A stretch of DNA of 36,860 bases from Vibrio owensii CAIM 1854 = LMG 25443 (GCF_000817815.1 NZ_JPRD01000021.1:1-36860), one strand, 5' to 3'; counted from the first letter of the stretch, positions 17,839-25,988 are shown. The notes: a model not told the origin generated them from the letters alone. Made by a program: numbers and translations.

Positions 17839-18231
17839 TCTGTGTTCTTCTTGCCAAACATATTGCCAAAACCCAAGACTTCAAAGCTCACCTATAAACA
17901 GCCAAAATACTCCAACAATTTTGCGCGAAATGAAGACAAATATCTTTGTGATGTGCCTTCTAAAAGAAGCTGCAAAATTATGGCGTGATACAGCAAAGCA
18001 TCAAGTATAAAACGACGCTTTGAATCGCCCCTTTTCTTTTGAAATCAGACTTCTAATGAAAATGTGAGAAGGCTCCTCACTCCACCTTCTGTCAGAGCTT
18101 TGTCAAGACAGAGTACACACTCTTATCCTCACACAAAACCTTCACATCACGGTCATAATCTAGGGTCTAAAATTACCCTTGAACTCGTGTCTACGGACGA
18201 AATTTTCAATCGTTAGTTGTGGGAGGTTGCT
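17839..18231. other. Intergenic region, no gene seen
   Basis: A 393-base AT-rich gap. I see no ORF with a credible start. TCTGTC...GACAGA forms a weak inverted repeat at about 18088-18112. TTGTCA (18100-18105) with TATCCT 18 bases later is a possible promoter for the small Cys-rich gene at 18232, but it is not strong enough to call alone. Confidence 0.35.
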
Positions 18232-18408
18232 ATGGAAAAGTACTGTCCAATATGTCAAACAGAGTTAATCGATAGAAGTCACTATCTTATCTGTCCTAGA
18301 AACAATATTGGCGAATGCGCGTATGATGGCTACGAGGATCACCACAACCATTGCTGTCATGAAGTGGGCGAAAACACCCATGAGAAAGAATTGGTCGCTT
18401 TAGATTAA
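18232..18408 (+). CDS. Small Cys/His-rich protein, probable zinc ribbon
   Basis: A 58-residue protein starting MEKYCPICQTELIDRSHYLI. The CPIC pair, a later CP pair and a HHNHCCHE cluster form a likely zinc site, and the rest is acidic. GGGAGGTTGCT before the ATG is an excellent ribosome-binding site and a strong terminator follows at 18433, so it looks like a genuine monocistronic gene. The family is not recognised. The layout (ribbon plus short acidic tail) would fit a small regulatory or partner protein, but no function can be given. Confidence 0.72.
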   Translation: MEKYCPICQTELIDRSHYLICPRNNIGECAYDGYEDHHNHCCHEVGENTHEKELVALD

Positions 18409-18432
18409 ACAAACCTAACAGTGACGAAGCAT

Positions 18433-18464
18433 AAAAATGCCACTCTATGTTGAGTGGCATTTTT
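18433..18464 (+). terminator. Intrinsic terminator after the small Cys-rich gene
   Basis: AAAAATGCCACTC-TATGTT-GAGTGGCATTTTT forms a perfect 13-bp stem including the A/T tails, with a 6-base loop. It is symmetric, so it could also work on the minus strand. Confidence 0.9.
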
Positions 18465-18490
18465 AATGGTCTTCACCCGCGACATCAATA

Positions 18491-18524
18491 AAAAAGCACC
18501 ACATCTTTCAACATGGTGCTTTTT
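18491..18524 (-). terminator. Terminator of the ctlX-like gene
   Basis: AAAAAGCACCA and TGGTGCTTTTT form an 11-bp stem with a 12-base loop. It lies just beyond the stop of the minus-strand gene at 18545 and is probably bidirectional. Confidence 0.8.
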
Positions 18525-18544
18525 GGGGGAAATTCAGAGTCGGT

Positions 18545-19546
18545 TTATAGCACTGCTTTGCGACTTGGTAGGAAGACTTCACCGAGCATGCAACGTACTG
18601 AGCCACCACCGATCGATTCGATGGTAGAAACGTCGAATGGCAGCAATTTACCGTGTGTTGCTAATTGATTTCTTTGTGCTGGAGAGAACGCATCATAAGC
18701 CGATTGAGACATAGCAATGACCTTATCGCCACGTATCGTTTCCAGCTGAAGGATGTTGCCGCAGAACTGGTTCATCTGCTCAAGAGAAATCGAGATCACC
18801 TGCTTATCTTTCGCTAATGATTTAAGCACAAAGCGACGCTCAAACTCAGGGATCACTTCATCACATATCACGCAGAACTGCTCACCTACTGCCATCATCA
18901 CGTTAGTGTGGTAAATCGGCGCGCCAGAAGGCAAACGGGTTTGGAAAGAAATCACGCGATCGTAACCAATGCGCTTGGCATAATCTTCTAACACCAGACG
19001 ATCACAACGCTGTGAAAGCGCGGCATAAACGGTTTTGTTGAAGTGGTCGAATACCATCACGCCTGTGCTTTCTAGGTAGGCTTCTTCATCCAGATATTCA
19101 GTCAGTGAGTCTTGTTGATGCACTTCACGACCCGCTTTTGCTAATGCAGAAACCAGCGCATCTGGGCGAACTTCATGTTGACGGTTTTCACACGCCATCG
19201 GGAAGGTATACAAAGTGCCTTCTGGAGTGGTGCTAAACCAGTTATTCGGGAACACCGCATCTGGCGTGGCAATGTCTGATTGAGGGTAATCAAACTCGAC
19301 GACTTGCACGCCTTCTTTACGCAATGTTTCAACCATCGCGGAAAATTCAGCCATGGTGTTACGTGAGACTTCTTCTTGAGTCATAGAAACTTGGTGTTGA
19401 AACTCGTTATCTTGCGCGGTTTCTTCGTTAAAACGAAACTCTTTCGGCGGCACCATCACAACGCAATTTGCGGTATGACGCAGAGCACTTTGCGTGCTTT
19501 CTTCTTTTCCATGTGCATTCTGAGGCACTGATTCGTGTAATAGCAT
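18545..19546 (-). CDS. ctlX: CtlX-type amidinotransferase-superfamily hydrolase
   Basis: A 333-residue member of the guanidino-group modifying superfamily, of the type annotated as citrulline utilisation hydrolase CtlX or arginine deiminase-related protein. Visible landmarks are TANCVVMVPPKEFRFNEETA, DAVFPNNWFSTTPEGTLYTFPM with the substrate-binding Asn/Asp region, a His in PIYHTNVMMAVG, and the C-terminal IGGGSVRCMLGEVFLP with the nucleophile Cys. Catalytic His and Cys are both present. The ATG at 19546 has AAAAGGA eight bases upstream; a GTG six codons earlier is less likely. It sits alone, but next to the agmatine locus, so a ureido or guanidino substrate fits both. The exact substrate is not shown by the sequence. 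Confidence 0.82.
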   Translation of the reverse strand: MLLHESVPQNAHGKEESTQSALRHTANCVVMVPPKEFRFNEETAQDNEFQHQVSMTQEEVSRNTMAEFSAMVETLRKEGVQVVEFDYPQSDIATPDAVFPNNWFSTTPEGTLYTFPMACENRQHEVRPDALVSALAKAGREVHQQDSLTEYLDEEAYLESTGVMVFDHFNKTVYAALSQRCDRLVLEDYAKRIGYDRVISFQTRLPSGAPIYHTNVMMAVGEQFCVICDEVIPEFERRFVLKSLAKDKQVISISLEQMNQFCGNILQLETIRGDKVIAMSQSAYDAFSPAQRNQLATHGKLLPFDVSTIESIGGGSVRCMLGEVFLPSRKAVL

Positions 19547-19951
19547 CCAAACATTCCTTTTCACTAGAATGATGAGATTGTAAATTTATTGTTAACTTCG
19601 GTTTTGCTGTTTTTAATAATAAATTCATCAGCCAAAGGTAAATATTTCTGACAAAAACTCTTTTTACCCGACTTTTTATTGTCACCGTGCCGATTTACGG
19701 TTTTGTGGCGTGTGAATGACAATCTCAAGAACAATGCACTAGTGAATTCTTTATAACCAACTAGTTACATTTAAAATGCAATCGGTTAGACTATTTTTTC
19801 GCCTCTCTCACGTACGTAATTTGTCTGCTTTTCTGGCTAGCAGACCTCAATATGTCTTATCACCACGTTCAGTGTTTCGACCTCGTCCAAGGTAGAAAGA
19901 ATTGATGAATTCACTCTCTGACGTGGCATTGTTTTAACTTTAGGATGAGTT
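19547..19951. other. Divergent intergenic region between ctlX-like and ABC exporter genes
   Basis: A 405-base AT-rich gap that must contain promoters for both neighbours. I see no ORF with a ribosome-binding site, no strong hairpin and no clear operator. AACTAGTT at about 19760 is a short palindrome of no evident meaning. Confidence 0.4.
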
Positions 19952-21790
19952 ATGTTTAAACGATTTGAAGGCTTTACTGAGCCGTTCCCCAAATCACAGC
20001 CTGACCAACCCCCAACTGGGATTTACGCTTTCTTACGCCATTACACGCGTGGCTTTGAGAAACCGCTGATCATCATGTCGATCATGTCGACGATTGTGGC
20101 AATCGTAGAAGTGTCTCTGTTTGGTGCCATGGGTCAGTTGGTTGATTGGCTATCCACCAGCAATCCAGAAACCTTTTTGCAAGACAACAAAGCGGACCTT
20201 ATCTTCTACGGCTCTTTATTGCTGGTTGTCATGCCAATTTTGGTGGTGGTTTACTCGCTGCTGATTCACCAAACTTTACTGGGTAACTACCCGATGTCGG
20301 TACGTTGGCTTGCACACCGTTACTTGCTTAATCAAAGTCTGAACTTCTATCAGGACGATTTTGCAGGACGTGTCGCCACCAAGGTGATGCAAACCTCTTT
20401 GGCGGTGCGAGAAACCGTCATGAAGACGATGGATGTGTTTGTTTATGTCTTGGTTTACTTCACCAGTATTATCGTGATGCTGGCGGCGGCTGACTGGCGC
20501 TTAATGATCCCAATGTTGGTTTGGCTAATGGCGTATATCGCGATTCAGATCCACTTTGTTCCGAAACTAAAGGCCGTGGCTACTGAGCAAGCCGATGCAC
20601 GTTCTACAATGACTGGGCGCATTGTCGACAGCTATACCAACATTCAAACCGTGAAGTTGTTCTCGCACAGTAAACGAGAAACCGAGTACGCCGAAGAAGG
20701 CATGAAAGGCTTCTTGAATACCGTATATCGCCAAATGCGCTTGGTGACCGGCTTCGACGTAGCGGTAGAGATCTCCAACTATCTATTGGTGTTCTCAGTG
20801 GCTGCGCTGTCGATTTATTTGTGGCTGGATAGCGCGATCAGCGTTGGTGCCATTGCGATTGCTGTCAGCTTAGCTTTGCGTATCAACGGCATGTCGATGT
20901 GGATCATGTGGGAAGTCGGTGCCCTATTTGAAAACTTGGGTACCGTCGTAGATGGCATGAAGACGCTATCTAAACCTATCGACATCAAAGACAAAGCCGA
21001 TGCGAAAGATCTGCAAGTTTCTCAAGGCGGCATCCACTTCGATAACGTGAGCTTCCATTATGGTGAGAAAAAGGGCGTGATAAACAACCTCGACCTTAAT
21101 ATCAAACCGGGTGAGAAAGTGGGCTTAGTTGGACGATCTGGCGCAGGTAAATCCACCTTAGTGAACTTGTTATTGCGCTTCCACGATGTAGAGGAAGGTT
21201 GCATCAAGATTGATGGGCAGGAAATCTCTAGCGTCACGCAAGACTCGCTGCGCTCGAATATTGGTATGGTGACGCAAGATACGTCTTTGCTACACCGCTC
21301 AATCCGCGACAATATCTTGTATGGCAACCCAGATGCGACTGAAGAAGACCTGATTAAAGCGACTAAGCAAGCGCACGCACACGAGTTTATCGAAACCTTA
21401 ACCGACCCGTTCGGCAACGCGGGTTACGACGCACAAGTGGGTGAGCGCGGTGTGAAGCTGTCTGGTGGTCAACGCCAGCGTATTGCGATTTCACGCGTAC
21501 TGCTAAAAGACGCACCTTTGCTGGTACTTGATGAAGCGACTTCAGCACTGGATTCAGAAGTTGAAGCCGCCATTCAGGAAAGCTTGAACGAGCTGATGCA
21601 AGGCAAAACCGTTATCGCCATCGCGCACCGTTTGTCGACCATTGCGCAAATGGATCGCTTGATTGTGCTTGATAAAGGCAACATCGTCGAACAAGGCACA
21701 CACAAAGAGCTTATTGCCAACAACGGCATTTACGCTCAGCTATGGGCGCACCAGACTGGTGGCTTCCTTGGGGAAGAGTTGGAGAGTTAA
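19952..21790 (+). CDS. ABC exporter, fused permease and ATPase (MsbA/MdlB-like)
   Basis: A 612-residue half-transporter that would act as a homodimer in the inner membrane. Residues about 40-340 are the six-helix exporter domain. The ATPase domain follows with Walker A GRSGAGKST, the Q-loop segment VTQDTSLLHRSIRDN, signature LSGGQRQRIAI, Walker B LLVLDEATSALDS and the switch His in AIAHRLSTIAQMDR. All ATPase motifs are intact. The start follows TTTAGGATGAGTT and the gene is monocistronic with its own terminator. It belongs to the lipid/drug/peptide exporter group; the substrate cannot be assigned. The N-terminal 25 residues, rich in Pro and Gln, are unlike MsbA itself. Confidence 0.93.
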   Translation: MFKRFEGFTEPFPKSQPDQPPTGIYAFLRHYTRGFEKPLIIMSIMSTIVAIVEVSLFGAMGQLVDWLSTSNPETFLQDNKADLIFYGSLLLVVMPILVVVYSLLIHQTLLGNYPMSVRWLAHRYLLNQSLNFYQDDFAGRVATKVMQTSLAVRETVMKTMDVFVYVLVYFTSIIVMLAAADWRLMIPMLVWLMAYIAIQIHFVPKLKAVATEQADARSTMTGRIVDSYTNIQTVKLFSHSKRETEYAEEGMKGFLNTVYRQMRLVTGFDVAVEISNYLLVFSVAALSIYLWLDSAISVGAIAIAVSLALRINGMSMWIMWEVGALFENLGTVVDGMKTLSKPIDIKDKADAKDLQVSQGGIHFDNVSFHYGEKKGVINNLDLNIKPGEKVGLVGRSGAGKSTLVNLLLRFHDVEEGCIKIDGQEISSVTQDSLRSNIGMVTQDTSLLHRSIRDNILYGNPDATEEDLIKATKQAHAHEFIETLTDPFGNAGYDAQVGERGVKLSGGQRQRIAISRVLLKDAPLLVLDEATSALDSEVEAAIQESLNELMQGKTVIAIAHRLSTIAQMDRLIVLDKGNIVEQGTHKELIANNGIYAQLWAHQTGGFLGEELES

Positions 21791-21820
21791 TGCTCTTTAG
21801 ATAGCTGTAAATCACCAAAC

Positions 21821-21848
21821 AAAAACGGCGCACCAAGCGCCGTTTTTT
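21821..21848 (+). terminator. Intrinsic terminator after the ABC exporter
   Basis: AAAACGGCGC-ACCAA-GCGCCGTTTT with T continuation: a GC-rich perfect stem, 5-base loop and T-run. Confidence 0.92.
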
Positions 21849-21901
21849 ATTCAATTTTGCTATATCCATCCGTTTTCTTCAGAAACCAACCCGACACAAT
21901 A

Positions 21902-21917
21902 CGTGATCATGATCACT
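21902..21917. promoter_or_regulatory. CRP/FNR-like palindrome
   Basis: CGTGATCATGATCACT contains a perfect 14-base palindrome, GTGATCATGATCAC. It fits the CRP pattern (GTGA-N6-TCAC) and is close to FNR (TTGAT-N4-ATCAA). It lies about 200 bases upstream of the small gene at 22114. The bound factor is inferred. Confidence 0.45.
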
Positions 21918-22113
21918 TAAAGTCTCAACTATGAAACAACTTTGTGGATGCAAATCACACTTTTTCTGCTAGTATAGCGCCCCGTTGCGTATTCGTTAGC
22001 AGTGGACACAACGCAGAGTATCTCGCTGGATTCATTTGTAATTTCACTTTTTGAGAAACAGCTATACTCAATTGATGGCTTAGTTATTAATCTAATAATA
22101 AGGTAATTAGCTT

Positions 22114-22230
22114 ATGTGTAAATGTGGTTCAATGCAGATCGTACAAGTAAAACAAAGTTGGGCGGATAAATTATTCGGCTACTCAGAGCGCTGGAAATGC
22201 CAACTTTGCCGTAAGGTCTTCCGCTTCTAA
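22114..22230 (+). CDS. Very small Cys-rich protein (38 residues)
   Basis: The ORF reads MCKCGSMQIVQVKQ and ends with WKCQLCRKVFRF. Two CxC/CxxC pairs at each end form a complete treble-clef or zinc-ribbon ligand set in only 38 residues. AATAAGG lies about ten bases before the ATG, and an intrinsic terminator follows at 22277, so the ORF has its own transcription unit. The family is not recognised. Small single-ribbon proteins of this kind may bind RNA, ribosomes or RNA polymerase, but nothing here decides that. Confidence 0.7.
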   Translation: MCKCGSMQIVQVKQSWADKLFGYSERWKCQLCRKVFRF

Positions 22231-22276
22231 AAGCACAATAAAAAATAATCTTAGAGTTTCTAAGAAAAAGCAGTGG

Positions 22277-22306
22277 CCCGACAATGATTGTCGGGTTTTG
22301 TTTTTT
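22277..22306 (+). terminator. Intrinsic terminator after the 38-residue Cys-rich gene
   Basis: CCCGACA-ATGAT-TGTCGGG, potentially extended by two more pairs, followed by TTTTGTTTTTTC. Confidence 0.9.
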
Positions 22307-22425
22307 CGCCCCTGCTCTATCTCGCCCACATGAATCCTATTGTTCTCAACCTAGCATCTAGCTGTCGGTTGGGTATAAAATCATGCCCACTTATTACTTC
22401 ATCAACTCATACATAATCGGTCACT

Positions 22426-23133
22426 ATGAACAAAAGTTTGCTGACTAATATCCTCGCGATCGCCATGATGGGCGCGGGATATCACATTCAAAATGATTAC
22501 CTGTGGTACGCGGGTCTGTTCGCTTTTTCTGGCGCGATCACCAACTGGCTAGCGATTCACATGCTGTTTGAAAAAGTACCCGGCTTATATGGCTCTGGCG
22601 TCATTCCAGCGCGCTTCGAAGAGTTCAAGCTGGCAATCAAAAACCTGATGATGGAGCAGTTCTTTACTGAAGCAAACATCGATCGTTTCTTAAACAAAGA
22701 AATGGCAGGTGGTGTGAACATCAATCTTGAACCCGTGATTGAGAAAGTCGACCTAAACCCAGCGTTTGACTCATTGGTTGAAGTCATCGAAGGATCTCAG
22801 TTTGGTGGCATGCTAGCGATGTTTGGCGGAGCAGAAGCGCTGCAACCTATGCGCCAACCATTCGTAGAGAAGATGCAAGAATCCATTATCGATCTGAGTA
22901 AGAGCGACAGCATCAAAGAAGCGCTAAAAGAGCAGATGGAATCGCCAGCAATGATGGATGAAATCAAGCAGAACATCGAAAGCATCATCGATCAGCGCCT
23001 TAGCGAACTGACACCAGCTTTGGTGAAAGAAATCGTACAGAAGATGATTAAAGAACATCTTGGCTGGCTCGTAGTTTGGGGTGGCGTATTTGGTGGCCTG
23101 ATCGGCGTATTGACCACTTTCGTCAGCGCTTAA
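22426..23133 (+). CDS. DUF445-family membrane protein
   Basis: A 235-residue protein with N-terminal hydrophobic segments (about 5-20 and 25-50), a long soluble helical middle, and a C-terminal membrane helix (WLVVWGGVFGGLIGVLTTF). The family signature is visible: SGAITNWLAIHMLFEKVPGLYGSGVIPARFEEFK. DUF445 proteins have no assigned biochemical role. The helical middle has repeated EKV, EKM and EQM runs that suggest a coiled stalk. It is monocistronic with its own terminator. Confidence 0.85.
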   Translation: MNKSLLTNILAIAMMGAGYHIQNDYLWYAGLFAFSGAITNWLAIHMLFEKVPGLYGSGVIPARFEEFKLAIKNLMMEQFFTEANIDRFLNKEMAGGVNINLEPVIEKVDLNPAFDSLVEVIEGSQFGGMLAMFGGAEALQPMRQPFVEKMQESIIDLSKSDSIKEALKEQMESPAMMDEIKQNIESIIDQRLSELTPALVKEIVQKMIKEHLGWLVVWGGVFGGLIGVLTTFVSA

Positions 23134-23159
23134 TTGATACAAGCTACGTTCGAGAATTG

Positions 23160-23186
23160 AAAAGGAGCCTCCATGGCTCCTTTTTT
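23160..23186 (+). terminator. Intrinsic terminator after the DUF445 gene
   Basis: AAAAGGAGCC-TCCAT-GGCTCCTTTTTT, a perfect stem with a T-run. With its symmetric A/T flanks it may also end the Lrp-type gene on the other strand. Confidence 0.9.
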
Positions 23187-23216
23187 GTGTCTGTCATGTG
23201 AACCCAAGCGTAGGTA

Positions 23217-23693
23217 TTAACCAAGCAGCTCTGGATTGACACCAAATCCAGTCTTGTGTTCTTCGATGACCACTTCACTACGAGTTTGTATCACGCCAGG
23301 CAACGTCCCAAGCTTACTCGACATAAACTCTTGGTAAGCCTTCATGTTCTTCACTCGCACTTTGATCATGGTATCGAAGTCACCCGACAGCGAGTAGCAC
23401 TCTTCAATTTCAGGCATCAACTCGACCGCTTTAGCAAATTTCTCGAAAATCGAGAAGCTGGTTTGATCAAGGCGAATATGAATAAAGACCTGCACATCTA
23501 ACCCAAGCTTTTCGGCATTGAGCTCTGCGTGATAGCCATTGATGAAGCCTTCTTTTTCCAACCGTTTTACACGTTCAGAGCATGGTGATGTGGTTAAGTT
23601 AACCTGCTTCGCCAATTCCACCACTGGAATTCGACCTCGAGAATGCAACACTCTCAAAATCTGTAAATCAATTCTGTCTAGTTGATAACCCAT
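23217..23693 (-). CDS. Lrp/AsnC-family transcriptional regulator
   Basis: A 158-residue regulator. Residues 1-60 are the HTH (LDRIDLQILRVLHSRGRIPV, SPCSERVKRLEKEGFI), and the remainder is the RAM/AsnC ligand-binding fold with LSGDFDTMIKVRV and the SKLGTLPGV turn. Proteins of this kind sense amino acids and often activate the adjacent catabolic gene. Here the flanking genes are not amino acid enzymes. The proline operon 4 kb away lacks its own regulator, so a PutR-like role is one possibility, speculative. AAGGATGTGGTGA precedes the ATG. Confidence 0.92.
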   Translation of the reverse strand: MGYQLDRIDLQILRVLHSRGRIPVVELAKQVNLTTSPCSERVKRLEKEGFINGYHAELNAEKLGLDVQVFIHIRLDQTSFSIFEKFAKAVELMPEIEECYSLSGDFDTMIKVRVKNMKAYQEFMSSKLGTLPGVIQTRSEVVIEEHKTGFGVNPELLG

Positions 23694-24015
23694 TCACCAC
23701 ATCCTTGTAACAACTCAGGAATCACCAGATTAATAGTTACTATTCAGTTTGCAAATAGTGAAATGAGCAACGTGTGAAACTCGCAGGCATTTAACGTTTG
23801 CCCTGAACAAAAAGTCGTCAAATATTCTAAAAATGAAAACATTCATGCGTCTAATTTATAAATAGGTCAAACAATATAGGTAACTTTATTAATAAGATAA
23901 TTTTGTTAACGAAAAAATGGAATGATGAACTTTGAATAGAAAAACATGAGCTTTTAAAAAAAGAAATGAGCCAAATGGTAAGGCAATAATAGGCAAAAAT
24001 AATGAGGAGAAAGCA
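23694..24015. other. AT-rich intergenic region
   Basis: A 322-base gap that includes the divergent promoter region of the Lrp-type gene and the small gene at 24016. I see no ORF with a ribosome-binding site and no strong inverted repeat. It is unusually AT-rich (about 23810-23960). Confidence 0.4.
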
Positions 24016-24183
24016 ATGTTAACCCTACAACTCGCGTACAAGCCATTTGGTGTTGGTGAATGGACGTACACGACCGTTTCACACGAAGTGGCAAAATCTC
24101 TGGCGTCTGAATATGCCTCTTACGGCTGGCCAGTTATGATCGATGGAATGCCATTTGCAGCAGAGAAAGAACTGGCTGCTTAA
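24016..24183 (+). CDS. Small hypothetical protein (55 residues)
   Basis: The product starts MLTLQLAYKPFGVGEWTYTT and ends FAAEKELAA. It is soluble with no Cys and no membrane helix, and has a YGWPVMIDGMPF segment. GAGGAGAAAGCA before the ATG is a strong ribosome-binding site in an otherwise AT-rich stretch, which argues for a real gene. It converges on the small zinc-ribbon gene with seven bases between stops. The family is not recognised. Confidence 0.65.
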   Translation: MLTLQLAYKPFGVGEWTYTTVSHEVAKSLASEYASYGWPVMIDGMPFAAEKELAA

Positions 24184-24190
24184 ACGTCGA

Positions 24191-24439
24191 TTACATGATT
24201 GCTGATGTCTGTCGCGCTGGATGTTGAACCACTTCACCGATAGCGCGATGGTTACAGCAACGACAGTAGTACTGCGGTTCCATTTCGTAGTAATGCTCAC
24301 CTGATACAAACTTTGCCATCAACTGAGTAAAACTCACGACTTTGCCAGTTAGCGTAGCGATATGCTCTGGTTCACAACGCTTCATGATCACTTTATGCTG
24401 CGTTGTTCTTTTGCAAACTGAGCAATAAATATTAGGCAT
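24191..24439 (-). CDS. Small zinc-ribbon protein (82 residues)
   Basis: Two Cys pairs, CSVCKRTTQHK at the N-terminus and YYCRCCNHRA near residue 60, form a likely four-Cys zinc ribbon separated by a 50-residue segment (TGKVVSFTQLMAKFVSGEHY). GGAGAAAGGAA precedes the ATG. The arrangement resembles small ribosome- or transcription-associated ribbons, but I do not recognise a family. It is convergent with the 55-residue gene and has no obvious terminator between. Confidence 0.7.
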   Translation of the reverse strand: MPNIYCSVCKRTTQHKVIMKRCEPEHIATLTGKVVSFTQLMAKFVSGEHYYEMEPQYYCRCCNHRAIGEVVQHPARQTSAIM

Positions 24440-24842
24440 TTCCTTTCTCCCTGATTTCCTGTGCTACTGACAATTGACATATTTTGTTCAAAATAATTCC
24501 ACAATAAAAAAGCCCCTTTGTTTTTTTGTGTCCCACATCCAAAAAATGACACCCAAGGACTCAAAAACTGAGACCTTGGTCAGACCTCAATTTTTCAACC
24601 AAATTATGAAAAATAGCACCTATGTATGTAATACTACGAGACATCATACATAACTGATTGTACGTACTTATTTTTTACATTCGGTATTGCCCATATTGCT
24701 CTGCTTGCCTGCGAGAGAAGACGGATTTATCTCTCCAAAACGGCTTCAATTTACAGTGTGAATTGTGTGCAAAATAAGCAGTGGAGCTGGCTCCCTCTTC
24801 GTACAGAACATGCCGTTCCAAAGAGATAAACAAGGAAGTAAG
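24440..24842. other. Intergenic region with two prominent inverted repeats
   Basis: A 403-base gap before the histidine phosphatase gene. CCAAGG-A-CTCA-AAAAC-TGAG-A-CCTTGG at 24553-24579 is a 10-bp stem with one A/A mismatch. TATGTATG (24621-24628) and CATACATA (24645-24652) form a second inverted repeat with a 16-base spacer. Neither has a proper T-run on the plus strand, so they look like operators or RNA structures. No ORF with a credible start is seen besides the upstream extension of the phosphatase frame, which lacks a ribosome-binding site. Confidence 0.45.
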
Positions 24843-25448
24843 ATGATTCATATTACCTTCGTCCGCCATGGACGTTCACTTGCAGATGATTTACGCGTTC
24901 ATGAAGGACGATTCGACAGTCCGCTCACCGAAATTGGGATTCAACAAGCCGAAAATCGCGCGAAACAGTTTGCCGAAGAAGGGCGAAAGTACGATGCGAT
25001 TTTAAGTAGCTCAATGCAGCGTGCACGTCATGTTGGTGAGATATTTTCTACACACCTAAATGTCCCTATGACCACGCATGATGAATTAATGGAGCGTGAT
25101 AACGGCCCGTTGCAAGGGTTACCTTTTAGCGAATCTCAACACAAATACCCTATGGCTGATTTCGTCAACCCGTACCAACCTTGCGTCGTCTCTGCCAATG
25201 AAGGGGAAAGCGGTGTTGAGCTTTACGCCCGAGCAAGCCTTGCCCTTCAATCTATCATCAGACGTGGCAGTGGCCGCTACTTGGTGGTTTCCCACGGACG
25301 CTTCCTCAGCACGATGTTTAATGTGATTTGTGGCAACCAACCAAGAGCCAACGAAACTGGAGTCCGATTTGCGTTCGATGATTTGGGCTACTTCGACACA
25401 ACTTACCGACCTGATCTCGATGTGTGGGTCATTCAATCTGTAAGGTGA
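24843..25448 (+). CDS. Histidine phosphatase family protein (phosphoglycerate mutase-like)
   Basis: A 201-residue cytoplasmic phosphatase or mutase of the branch 1 histidine phosphatase superfamily. The phosphohistidine motif is FVRHGRSLAD near residue 8, and the second catalytic His is in LVVSHGRFLSTMF near residue 160. The ERDNGPLQGLPF segment supplies the acid/base glutamate. The ATG at 24843 follows AAGGAAGTAAG; the longer in-frame start lacks a site and is rejected. The substrate is unknown. The GNAT gene starts seven bases after its stop, so the two form a unit. Confidence 0.9.
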   Translation: MIHITFVRHGRSLADDLRVHEGRFDSPLTEIGIQQAENRAKQFAEEGRKYDAILSSSMQRARHVGEIFSTHLNVPMTTHDELMERDNGPLQGLPFSESQHKYPMADFVNPYQPCVVSANEGESGVELYARASLALQSIIRRGSGRYLVVSHGRFLSTMFNVICGNQPRANETGVRFAFDDLGYFDTTYRPDLDVWVIQSVR

Positions 25449-25455
25449 TTCCGTT

Positions 25456-25980
25456 ATGCCAACACAACCAAAACTCTTTACTGAGCGACTCATTCTGCGC
25501 TCTTTCCAGCATGAAGATAGCGAACGCGTCGCTTTACTCACGGGTGAAAAAATCATCGCAGATATGACCGCGAACATTCCGCATCCTTATGAGCTGCCTA
25601 TGGCGAAAACATGGATTGACGGACATGCACCAATGTACAAAGAGCGCAGAGGTGTCGTCTACGCTATTACCTTGCGTGAGTCAGGAGAGTTATTAGGCGC
25701 CGTGAGCATACCGAGAGTTGAGGATGGCTATGGCACTTTAGGTTATTGGCTCGGCGTCCCATACTGGGGGAAGGGTTACGCCTTTGAAGCTACGAGCGCC
25801 CTCATCGAGTTCGCACGTATCGACTTTGAGTTAGCCGGAGTTAAGGTACGGCACTTAGTAGAAAACCACCGTTCCAAATCGGTGATAAACAAACTCAATG
25901 TACCTTATATCGAAAACACTTGGGTTGGCCCTAAAGGGGCAGAGCGTGAAGTTTGTGTTTATCAAAAAACGTTCGTTTGA
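25456..25980 (+). CDS. GNAT-family acetyltransferase (RimJ/RimL type)
   Basis: A 174-residue acetyl-CoA-dependent N-acyltransferase. It opens LFTERLILRSFQHEDSERV, as in RimJ/RimL proteins, and has GTLGYWLGVPYWGKGYAFEA, the acetyl-CoA binding region, then VRHLVENHRSKSVINKLNV. It is coupled to the histidine phosphatase gene (AAGGTGA near that stop serves as the ribosome-binding site). Whether it acts on a protein N-terminus, an amino acid or an antibiotic cannot be told. Confidence 0.88.
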   Translation: MPTQPKLFTERLILRSFQHEDSERVALLTGEKIIADMTANIPHPYELPMAKTWIDGHAPMYKERRGVVYAITLRESGELLGAVSIPRVEDGYGTLGYWLGVPYWGKGYAFEATSALIEFARIDFELAGVKVRHLVENHRSKSVINKLNVPYIENTWVGPKGAEREVCVYQKTFV

Positions 25981-25988
25981 AGGGACAA

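Noticed and set aside
19600..19625. Possible ARG box upstream of the ctlX-like gene
   Set aside because: The palindrome is too imperfect in an AT-rich background to claim.
24765..24842. N-terminal extension of the histidine phosphatase
   Set aside because: The catalytic RHG motif normally lies within about ten residues of the start, and the ATG at 24843 has AAGGAAG upstream.
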